Part shown: in pieces, positions 57,213 to 64,000 of the stretch
Position numbering within the stretch: position 1 is the stretch's first letter
Layout of the letters: each line of letters begins with the position of its first letter
Source of the DNA: an uncultured Tolumonas sp.
GTDB lineage: Bacteria > Pseudomonadota > Gammaproteobacteria > Enterobacterales > Aeromonadaceae
Assembly: GCF_963676665.1 (NCBI RefSeq)
Contig: NZ_OY781378.1
Span: 712,001 to 776,000, forward strand
Reading direction: 5' to 3'
DNA: 64,000 nt
Notes under the pieces: generated by a model
What the model was told of the DNA's origin: nothing
Database searches by the model: none
What the model saw: the letters and a program-made list of their open reading frames with translations, nothing else
Position numbers and translations under genes: made by a program

Positions 57213-57983
57213 ATGGAGCAAGTTGCCACCTTAGAGGTGCAGAATTTATGTAAACGCTTTGGTTCCAATGAGGTACTAAAGGGAATTAATCTGACAGCGC
57301 ACAAAGGCGATGTTGTTTCAATTATTGGTTCGTCTGGTTCAGGCAAATCAACTTTCTTGCGTTGTATAAATTTGCTGGAAACGCCTACCAGTGGCGATGT
57401 TTATGTCCATGGTGAGCTAATTCGTATGAAAGCCGACAAATCTGGCGAACGGATACCTCAAGATGCTAAACAGGTAGCCAGGATCCGTTCCCGGCTGGCA
57501 ATGGTGTTCCAAAGTTTTAATCTTTGGTCTCATATGACGGTATTACAAAACATCATTGAAGTCCCCGTGCATGTGTTGAAAGTGCCGCGCCAGGAAGCGA
57601 TCGAGAAAGCAGAAGCATTATTGCATCGTGTTGGCCTGTATGAGCGTCGTGATTATTATCCCGGCCATTTGTCTGGCGGGCAGCAACAACGTGCAGCTAT
57701 TGCTCGCGCATTGGCTGTTGACCCTGAAGTTATGTTGTTTGATGAACCCACCTCTGCGCTGGATCCGGAGTTGGTGGGGGAAGTGTTGTCTGTCATGCGT
57801 GGTTTGGCAGAAGAAGGCCGGACTATGCTGGTGGTAACGCATGAAATGGCTTTTGCACGAGATGTTTCGAATCGGGTGATGTTTTTGCATCAGGGACGAG
57901 TTGAAGAGGATGGTGATCCGAAAGAGCTTTTCGCCAATCCTAAATCAGAGCGTTTCCGTCAGTTTATATCTTCCACTTATTGA
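57213..57983 (+). CDS. Basic amino acid ABC transporter ATPase (HisP/AotP-like)
   Basis: 256 residues from ATG 57213 (AAAGG upstream). Walker A IIGSSGSGKSTFLRCINLLE, Q-loop MVFQSFNLWSHMTV, signature HLSGGQQQRAAIARALA, Walker B VMLFDEPTSALDPELVGEVL, and H-loop VVTHEMAFA. The sequence is closest to my eye to HisP/AotP of the polar amino acid family. With the binding protein and two permeases after it, it forms an importer for arginine, ornithine, lysine or histidine; the exact substrate is not readable. Confidence 0.9.
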   Translation: MEQVATLEVQNLCKRFGSNEVLKGINLTAHKGDVVSIIGSSGSGKSTFLRCINLLETPTSGDVYVHGELIRMKADKSGERIPQDAKQVARIRSRLAMVFQSFNLWSHMTVLQNIIEVPVHVLKVPRQEAIEKAEALLHRVGLYERRDYYPGHLSGGQQQRAAIARALAVDPEVMLFDEPTSALDPELVGEVLSVMRGLAEEGRTMLVVTHEMAFARDVSNRVMFLHQGRVEEDGDPKELFANPKSERFRQFISSTY

Positions 57984-58013
57984 TACGCTTATAAAATCAG
58001 CAAGGAGCAAACA

Positions 58014-58781
58014 ATGAAAAAACTGTTGTTAACAGTCGTTATGGCTAGTTTGATGGTTACTGGTGTTCAGGCGAAACCATGGAAAGAAGTTCGTGTTGCA
58101 ATTGAAGGCGCTTACCCTCCATTTTCCAGCGTTGATGAAAAAGGCCAATTATTGGGATTCGATGTTGATATCACCAATGCGCTGTGTGAACAGATGAAAG
58201 TAAAATGTACCATCGTAAAACAGGACTGGGACGGTATGATCCCTGGCCTGATGGCGCGTAAATTTGATGCGATCATTTCCACAATGGACATTACGGAAGA
58301 ACGTAAGAAAAGCATTGATTTCTCTCAGAAATATCAGCATGTTCCAGCGCGTTTTGCCGCTAAAAAAGGAGCAACGCTTGAACTGACCGATGCGTTCATG
58401 AAAGATAAGAAGATTGGTGTGCAGCGCGCTACATCCATGGATACTTATGTTTCTGATAACTTCCCGCATGCCACTATCAAACGCTACGGCACTGCTGATG
58501 AAGCATACTTGGATCTGAAATCTGGCCGTGTTGATTATGTGTTGGCAGATGCTGCTTCGTTGATTGATGGTTTAGTTAAAAAATCAAATGGCGAATATAG
58601 CTTGGTAGGACCAGGCCTGACCGAGAAAAAATGGTTCGGTGAAGGTGCGGGTGTGGCACTACGTAAGGGTGATGGTGATCTGAAAGCAATGTTTAGCAAA
58701 GCTATTTTGGATATTCGCGCTAACGGTAACTACAAAAAGATTAATGATAAATATTTTGATTTTGACGTTTACGGTGAATAA
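58014..58781 (+). CDS. Periplasmic basic amino acid binding protein (HisJ/ArgT/AotJ-like)
   Basis: 255 residues. Signal peptide about residues 1-20 (cleavage after VQA). The mature protein has VRVAIEGAYPPFSSVDEKGQ, LLGFDVDITNALCEQMKVKC and WDGMIPGLMARKFDAIISTM, the ligand-binding fold of cluster 3 solute-binding proteins. RKKSIDFSQKYQHVPARF includes the Arg-containing region that contacts the substrate alpha-carboxylate. AAGGAG lies upstream. It is followed by a hairpin before the permease genes, which would keep binding protein mRNA in excess. Confidence 0.92.
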   Translation: MKKLLLTVVMASLMVTGVQAKPWKEVRVAIEGAYPPFSSVDEKGQLLGFDVDITNALCEQMKVKCTIVKQDWDGMIPGLMARKFDAIISTMDITEERKKSIDFSQKYQHVPARFAAKKGATLELTDAFMKDKKIGVQRATSMDTYVSDNFPHATIKRYGTADEAYLDLKSGRVDYVLADAASLIDGLVKKSNGEYSLVGPGLTEKKWFGEGAGVALRKGDGDLKAMFSKAILDIRANGNYKKINDKYFDFDVYGE

Positions 58782-58808
58782 AACCGCTCGTTCATAATTT
58801 CTGTATTT

Positions 58809-58833
58809 AACGGGCCCATAAAGGGCCCGTTTT
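58809..58833 (+). terminator. Attenuating hairpin between binding protein and permease genes
   Basis: AACGGGCCC/GGGCCCGTT stem of 9 bp with a 5-nt loop, followed by a short T-run, 27 nt after the binding-protein stop and close before the permease start. Partial termination here would explain differential expression. Confidence 0.75.
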
Positions 58834-58846
58834 GATGGATAACGGT

Positions 58847-59587
58847 ATGTTCGATTTGAAAGGCTATAGTGCCACGATCCTAGATGGTGCCTGGATCACG
58901 CTGGAAGTTGCGTTGCTGTCGGTATTAGTTGCAGCAGTATTGGGCATGATGGGAGCATTGGCGAAGCTGTCTAAAAACCGTGTAGCTAAAGGTATTGCTA
59001 CTTTTTATACCACGCTGGTGCGCGGTATCCCTGATTTGATCCTGATGATGTTGATCTTTTTTGGTGGGCAGATCTTTCTGAATTTCTTATGTACCCAAAT
59101 TAATGAAGGCATAAACGGTTGGTTAACCGGACGTAACTCGGATCACGAATGGGTTTCTTATGTGCCAGATTACATTGATATCAGTCCATTTATTGCCGGT
59201 GTTCTGGCGATAGGCTTCATTTTTGGCGCTTATATGGCGGAGACTTTTCGCGGTGCAATTCTGGCCGTTGAGCGGGGACAGTTGGAAGCAGCATATGCTT
59301 ATGGCATGTCTCCTTGGCAGGTTTTCCGCCGGATTTTATTTCCGCAGATGGTACGGCATGCTTTGCCGGGGTTTGGTAATAACTGGTTAGTTTTACTGAA
59401 AACAACCGCATTGGTATCGGTGATCGGCCTGGATGATATGGTGCGTAAAGCCGGGTTAGCCGCCGGGAGCACGCAATTACCGTTTACTTTTTATATGTTT
59501 GTTGCGCTAATTTTCTTAGGCTTTACTGCAGTCTCTTCGGCGCTGTTGCGTTGGGCTGAATTACGTTATGCAATTAAAACGAGGTAA
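58847..59587 (+). CDS. Amino acid ABC transporter permease, HisQ type
   Basis: About 246 residues from ATG 58847 (ATG 58835 is also in frame but lies on the hairpin). Membrane protein with the N-terminal ILDGAWITLEVALLSVLVAA helix and the EAA-loop GQLEAAYAYGMSPWQVFRRI. HisQ-like length and a periplasmic insertion (TQINEGINGWLTGRNSDHEW). It forms the membrane pore with the next gene product. Five nucleotides separate the two genes. Confidence 0.9.
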   Translation: MFDLKGYSATILDGAWITLEVALLSVLVAAVLGMMGALAKLSKNRVAKGIATFYTTLVRGIPDLILMMLIFFGGQIFLNFLCTQINEGINGWLTGRNSDHEWVSYVPDYIDISPFIAGVLAIGFIFGAYMAETFRGAILAVERGQLEAAYAYGMSPWQVFRRILFPQMVRHALPGFGNNWLVLLKTTALVSVIGLDDMVRKAGLAAGSTQLPFTFYMFVALIFLGFTAVSSALLRWAELRYAIKTR

Positions 59588-59592
59588 GTCGG

Positions 59593-60288
59593 ATGTTTGA
59601 TTTTTCCATTATTTATAATGAATGGCCGACATACCAGGAAGGCTTAATCAACACTGTCTGGTTGGTTGCGGTTTCCTTGCTCGCGGGTTTAAGCATTGCG
59701 ATCCCTGTCGGTATCTTACGTAACAGCCAGAGTGCTTTTTTACGTTACCCTGCTTGGGCTTATATCTATTTTTTCCGTGGAACGCCGTTGCTGGTGCAGT
59801 TGTTTATTATTTACTACGGTGCAGGGCAATGGCAGTGGTTACAGCATTCATGGGCCTGGAAATGGTTCCAAGAAGCGTGGTTTTGTTCGCTGTTAGCTTT
59901 TGCTTTAAATACCGGAGCCTATACGGCAGAAATTGTTCGTGGTGCTATTCAGATGATCCCGAAAGGGGAACTAGAGGCGGCCGCAGCGTTTGGTATGTCT
60001 CGTTGGCAAATGTTGCGACATATCATTTTACCCAGCGCGTTGCGACGTGCACTACCGGCTTATAGCAATGAAGTGATTCTGATGCTGCATGGTTCATCGG
60101 TGGCAGGCGTTATCACCGTGGTTGATTTGACTGGTGCGGCACGGATCATTAATGCGCGTTACTACACGCCGTTTGAAGCATTTATTACTGCTGGTTTGTT
60201 GTATTTAATGCTGAGTTTAATGCTGGTTTGGGGTTTTCGTCGTTTGGAACGCCATTGGTATGCACATTTGCGTCCGAGAATCGGTTAA
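59593..60288 (+). CDS. Amino acid ABC transporter permease, HisM type
   Basis: 231 residues. Membrane protein beginning MFDFSIIYNEWPTYQEGLIN with EAA-loop GELEAAAAFGMSRWQMLRHI and the FFRGTPLLVQLFIIYYGAGQ segment typical of HisM. It pairs with the HisQ-type permease to form the translocation channel. Last gene of the importer operon. Confidence 0.9.
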   Translation: MFDFSIIYNEWPTYQEGLINTVWLVAVSLLAGLSIAIPVGILRNSQSAFLRYPAWAYIYFFRGTPLLVQLFIIYYGAGQWQWLQHSWAWKWFQEAWFCSLLAFALNTGAYTAEIVRGAIQMIPKGELEAAAAFGMSRWQMLRHIILPSALRRALPAYSNEVILMLHGSSVAGVITVVDLTGAARIINARYYTPFEAFITAGLLYLMLSLMLVWGFRRLERHWYAHLRPRIG

Positions 60289-60359
60289 GCCGGTATTATC
60301 TGGGATCTATAGCGTGATACCATATTGGTGCTTATGCGTATCTAGTTAAGGGTTCCATT

Positions 60360-62318
60360 TTGTTCGCTCGGTTGCTCGTCAGTTTTTTTATTTTATTCTT
60401 TAGTCTGACTGCTTCAGCTGATGAGCAAGTCAAATTTGAGCCTGCACCTCAATGGGTGCAGAGCCTGCAAGTTCCCACGATTTCACACCAATCATCACCG
60501 GTTAATGGCCTGCGTTATCAGTTAATCGATCGTCAGTTAAATCTGGAAGCTCGACAAGTTTCGCAATATTCCCATTATGTCATGCAAATCACGAGCACCG
60601 AAGGGTTGGAGCAAGCCTCTCAGCTGTCATTTGATTTTGATCCTGGGTATCAAACACTGCAGATACATCAGGTGCGTGTTTTAAGACAGGGGGTTTATCT
60701 TGACCGGTTGGAGCCCAATGAATTGCGACTATTTCAACGGGAACCGGATCTGGAACACTTTCTTTATTCTGGAACTAAAACGGCCTACCTGATTTTACCG
60801 GATATTCGAGTTGGCGATATTTTGGAATATAGCTATAGCACGATCGGTAATAATCCCGTATTGGGAAATAAATTCAGTGTACAACTGCAACTGGATTGGG
60901 AAATGCCTGTGGCATTTAGCTCAGTTCGGGTTTTAGTGAGTAGCGGGCGAACACTCTATTATTCGGTACCGGAAGGTCAGAATGGTAAATTGACCATGAC
61001 CGAATCTTCCACCCACCGCGAATTATTATGGCAACAATCGCCGGTGGCTGCTGTTAATGTGGATGACGATGTTCCTGCTTGGTTTACTCCACATCATTAT
61101 TGGTCACTGAGTGAATTTTCCTCATGGCAAGATGTTGTGCAATGGGCTTTGCCACTTTATGAACAAACTGCCGTTGTTGAGCCCGTCGTACAACAAGTTG
61201 CAGATCAACTTATGCAAACTACTTCCGAACCTAAAGCCCGGGTCATGGCGGCTTTGCAGTTTGTGCAGCAACAGGTGCGTTATCTGGGAATTGAGGATGG
61301 TATTGGCTCACATGTACCACGTAAAGCCGCTGATACCTTGTATCGTCGTTATGGCGACTGTAAAGACAAAACGGTATTGCTTATGGCATTACTCAAAGCG
61401 ATGGGGTTCAATCCACAGGCGGCTTTAGTTAATCTGGAACAGGGCACTATTTTGCCCAGACAGCTACCATCGCCCTATGCCTTTGATCATGTCATTGTGA
61501 CGTTATCGTTAGGTGAGCAACAATATTGGATGGATGGCACAGATCTGAATCAAGGCTCGGATCTGGACACTATCGGTGTTCCTTACTTGCATTACGCATT
61601 ACCTGTTGCGGTAGACAGTAAAGAACTGGTCGGAATGGATGACAAATATCGTGCGGCGGAGACAGTATTACGGCGGGAGCTTTGGCTGGATGAACCGCGG
61701 AGTCGTTTATTAGTAGAGGCGCGTTATTCAGGACATGAAGCCGAAACTCAACGTTCTTCCTGGAAAAATACCTCTCCGGAACAAATTGGTCATCAACAGG
61801 TTGGCTATTATTCAAAGCTTTATTCTGATTTAGAAGGCCACGCCTTACCGGATGTTCAAGATGATCTACAGAAAAATGAACTGGTGTTACGTCAGCAATT
61901 TACGTTATCCGGTGGTTCAGAAGAGTTAGCGCGAAATGGTCTGCCGCTATATGCAGACTTGATTGATAATTATCTGAAAACAATTGATAACGCAAGAAAG
62001 CAACCTCTAGCACTCGGGCCACCACTTAAAATTCGCCAAGAGTTTATCTTTCATTTACCGCATGATGTAAATATTGCCGATTATAATCAGCATTATGAAA
62101 ATGACGTGTTCAGTTTCAGTATTTGGATTCAGCAGGTAAAACCACGTTTATTACGGGTAACTTATCGTTATCAGAACCGACTGGATCATGTGCCTGTACG
62201 TGAGTTGGCGCGTTATCGGGAATCGGTATTACGAGCGAGAGAGGAGCTTGCGCTTAACTTTACTCTCCCGCCTGCAGTTGCGATGACTGCTAGTACCAGT
62301 GCTGAGCCAGCTAAATAA
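60360..62318 (+). CDS. DUF3857 and transglutaminase-like exported protein
   Basis: 652 residues, TTG start with AAGGG upstream. A signal peptide (about residues 1-20, ending TASA) is followed by a DUF3857 domain (about 40-210). A transglutaminase-like core follows at about 270-400, with [20 protein letters not shown] and [20 protein letters not shown] containing the nucleophile Cys, and [10 protein letters not shown] with the His. The C-terminal part is beta-rich. Periplasmic; function unknown. It overlaps the convergent xthA by 8 nt. Confidence 0.83.
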   Translation: MFARLLVSFFILFFSLTASADEQVKFEPAPQWVQSLQVPTISHQSSPVNGLRYQLIDRQLNLEARQVSQYSHYVMQITSTEGLEQASQLSFDFDPGYQTLQIHQVRVLRQGVYLDRLEPNELRLFQREPDLEHFLYSGTKTAYLILPDIRVGDILEYSYSTIGNNPVLGNKFSVQLQLDWEMPVAFSSVRVLVSSGRTLYYSVPEGQNGKLTMTESSTHRELLWQQSPVAAVNVDDDVPAWFTPHHYWSLSEFSSWQDVVQWALPLYEQTAVVEPVVQQVADQLMQTTSEPKARVMAALQFVQQQVRYLGIEDGIGSHVPRKAADTLYRRYGDCKDKTVLLMALLKAMGFNPQAALVNLEQGTILPRQLPSPYAFDHVIVTLSLGEQQYWMDGTDLNQGSDLDTIGVPYLHYALPVAVDSKELVGMDDKYRAAETVLRRELWLDEPRSRLLVEARYSGHEAETQRSSWKNTSPEQIGHQQVGYYSKLYSDLEGHALPDVQDDLQKNELVLRQQFTLSGGSEELARNGLPLYADLIDNYLKTIDNARKQPLALGPPLKIRQEFIFHLPHDVNIADYNQHYENDVFSFSIWIQQVKPRLLRVTYRYQNRLDHVPVRELARYRESVLRAREELALNFTLPPAVAMTASTSAEPAK

Positions 62319-63117
62319 ACTCAGCCCAGATCGGCGCATGATCAGACGGTTTTTCCATACCGCGGATCTGGTAATCAATGCCGGTATGCTGTAAACGTTG
62401 TTGCAACACCGGAGTGGCAAGCAACAGATCGATCCGTAACCCACGATTATCATCAAAACCACGACTACGATAATCGAACCATGAGAAATGCTCATTGGAA
62501 TCAGGGTTTTGGCTGCGCCAGGTATCTACAAAACCCCAGGCTAATAACGCATTGAGCCATTCTCTTTCTTCTGGCAAGAAAGAGCATTTCCCTGTTTGTA
62601 ACCAGCGTTTACGGTTAGCTTCACCAATACCGATATCAAGATCAGTTGAAGAAATATTCATATCACCCATGATGACGATATCTTCATCAGGATGATGGTT
62701 TTGTTGTAAATAACTCAACAGATCTTGGTAAAATTTCTGTTTTGCAGGAAATTTAGTCGGATGATCGCGAGATTCACCTTGTGGAAAATAACCATTAAAC
62801 ACAGTCAATAAACGGCCATTTTCTTGTTGAAATTGTCCAATTATTAATCGTCGTTGAGCTTCATCATCATCAGCAGGAAAACCTTTGATGATCGCATCTG
62901 GTGTTTTGCGGGATAATAATGCAACGCCATAATGTGCTTTTTGGCCGTGAAAATGAACCTGATACCCGAGTTCTTCAATCAGAGCACTCGGAAACATCTC
63001 GTCATGAACTTTAGTTTCTTGTAAACCAATGATGTCAGGGTTATGTTGCTCAATAATGGCTTGTAATTGATGTGGTCTGGCTCTTAGCCCGTTGATGTTA
63101 AAAGAAATAATTTTCAT
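62311..63117 (-). CDS. xthA: Exodeoxyribonuclease III
   Basis: 268 residues, the usual ExoIII length. [20 protein letters not shown] begins the EEP fold; [13 protein letters not shown] contains the metal-binding Glu; [13 protein letters not shown] the Asp-Asn pair; [11 protein letters not shown] ends with the catalytic Asp-His. It is an AP endonuclease and 3'-5' exonuclease in base excision repair. The start ATG is at 63117. Confidence 0.96.
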   Translation of the reverse strand: MKIISFNINGLRARPHQLQAIIEQHNPDIIGLQETKVHDEMFPSALIEELGYQVHFHGQKAHYGVALLSRKTPDAIIKGFPADDDEAQRRLIIGQFQQENGRLLTVFNGYFPQGESRDHPTKFPAKQKFYQDLLSYLQQNHHPDEDIVIMGDMNISSTDLDIGIGEANRKRWLQTGKCSFLPEEREWLNALLAWGFVDTWRSQNPDSNEHFSWFDYRSRGFDDNRGLRIDLLLATPVLQQRLQHTGIDYQIRGMEKPSDHAPIWAEFI

Positions 63118-63132
63118 ATGATTTAAGTCAAC

Positions 63133-64000
63133 TCAGCGTTTTCGTGGTTTTAGCAGAGCCATGGACTCCACCTTCAATTGTTCATAACGTGCTTTCTGTG
63201 CCGGGTTTAGCGGTACACCATCCATAATCGTTAATGTTTCACTCAGTTCCGTCAACAGCTCTTTTCGTGTCTGTTGTTGCTGGCATAAAGCCAATAATGC
63301 CTGTGTTTTATTCAGGGCCGCACTGGTATTTGCCGGTGCTTTACGTTGTGCATCGCGGAAATGTTTTAATGCCATTTCCAGATCACCTTGGGTAAAGGCT
63401 TTGATTCCCAGTTCGTTGCTCTGTTGATATTGGTTTCTGCGTTCGGTTATAACGGCATCAGAACGAATAGATTGGATACATTGCGTCAGTAACGGGTCTT
63501 TGGCTTGCTCTGGTGGCAACGATTTTTGCAATTGATCGGCAAATTCAAATTCCCCAAGCTGTAGCATCGCCAAAATGGTCTCGCTTAATATCTCGGATGA
63601 CATCGTTTGCGGTGCATCGAGATAATCTTGCGTTGATTTATACAGCAGCTGTTTTCCTTTTGGCAGATTGCCACGCGCCATTTGCACTCGGGCCTGACAT
63701 ATATGCTCAAACGTATGAAAATCAAAATCATGGTTTATCAAGCTGTCTCTACAACGAGACAAAGCTGTGTTGACTTGTTTTTGTAAATTGCCAATGTGGT
63801 AGGGGTCTTGGCTATTAATGGCATGCAAAATCATACAATGAACATAACTGCCTAATATCTGTGGATTATCATCGACGGCGTAACGATGTAAATCCAGCAG
63901 TGTTGCTAATGATTGTTTTGCCCGAAAATAATCATGCTGACTTAAGCAATGCTCGGCAATTTGCTGATGTAGACGGCCTGATTGCGGGGAGATACCGACT
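63133..64000 (-). CDS. TPR-type protein, C-terminal part (5' end beyond window)
   Basis: The frame stays open from 64000 leftward to a stop at 63133, giving at least 289 residues. An internal Met (63834) is not the start, since coding sequence such as HQQIAEHCLSQHDYFRAKQS reads on upstream. Helical repeats with TPR character are visible (HICQARVQMARGNLPKGKQL, ILSETILAMLQLGEFEFADQ, GIKAFTQGDLEMALKHFRDA). Similar C-terminal TPR regions occur in CheY-TPR response regulators of gammaproteobacteria; the N-terminal domain that would settle this is outside the window. Confidence 0.8.
   Translation of the reverse strand, partial: VGISPQSGRLHQQIAEHCLSQHDYFRAKQSLATLLDLHRYAVDDNPQILGSYVHCMILHAINSQDPYHIGNLQKQVNTALSRCRDSLINHDFDFHTFEHICQARVQMARGNLPKGKQLLYKSTQDYLDAPQTMSSEILSETILAMLQLGEFEFADQLQKSLPPEQAKDPLLTQCIQSIRSDAVITERRNQYQQSNELGIKAFTQGDLEMALKHFRDAQRKAPANTSAALNKTQALLALCQQQQTRKELLTELSETLTIMDGVPLNPAQKARYEQLKVESMALLKPRKR

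Overview
The window looks like a chromosomal segment of a polarly flagellated gammaproteobacterium. The flagellar order flgE-flgFGHIJKL-flagellin-flaG-fliD-fliS and the housekeeping order rlmN-pilF-rodZ-ispG-hisS-yfgM-bamB-der-yfgJ both point that way. The moderate GC and the Pse/Maf/LuxC-LuxE flagellar glycosylation genes suggest an Aeromonadales relative, perhaps Tolumonas-like. I could not test the genus.

Layout. 1-12291: late flagellar genes on the + strand (end of flgE, terminator, sigma54-type promoter, flgF to flgL, two sigma28 promoters, flagellin, flaG, fliD, fliS, a fliT-like gene). 12303-45208: a mosaic glycan island bounded on each side by a Maf-type motility accessory factor gene. 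It holds a complete pseudaminic acid pathway split into two blocks (pseI-pseG-pseF with the divergent pseH at 14.4-17.9 kb; pseC-pseB at 41.3-43.4 kb). Between the blocks lie, in order: an acyl-carrier/LuxE/LuxC-type acyl cassette behind a strong sigma28-type promoter; a dTDP-3-amino-sugar cassette (FdtA/FdtC/FdtB-like); three transferases carrying the same small Rossmann module; a phosphonate cassette on the - strand (PEP mutase fused to a cytidylyltransferase, phosphonopyruvate decarboxylase, Fe-type phosphonoacetaldehyde reductase); a scar of a dead IS3-type transposase; and a + strand operon whose four core enzymes match the Campylobacter phosphoramidate (MeOPN) pathway (glutamine kinase, cytidylyltransferase, gamma-glutamyl-CDP-amidate hydrolase, CDP-amidate kinase), with a formyltransferase, a TagB/F-like transferase, one unknown gene and a convergent methyltransferase. 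45342-64000: conserved chromosome (rlmN to der, grcA with a perfect FNR box, ung, hemerythrin protein, basic amino acid ABC transporter, transglutaminase-like protein, xthA, a TPR protein running off the end).

Working together. Pse and probably other sugars are made by the island and put on flagellin by the Maf proteins, and the sigma28 promoter at 17230 would co-express part of the island with flagellin. The most interesting inference is that this glycan (or a linked surface polysaccharide) carries two rare phosphorus chemistries: a C-P bonded 2-hydroxyethylphosphonate delivered from a CMP-activated donor, and an N-P bonded phosphoramidate delivered from a CDP-type donor. Two TagB/F-like transferases encoded nearby are candidate transferases for these donors. 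Base composition is strongly mosaic: about one third GC in part of the fdt genes, in the upper fifties in the glutamine-kinase gene, and above 60% in a patch spanning most of pseC and pseB. This suggests assembly by repeated horizontal exchange.
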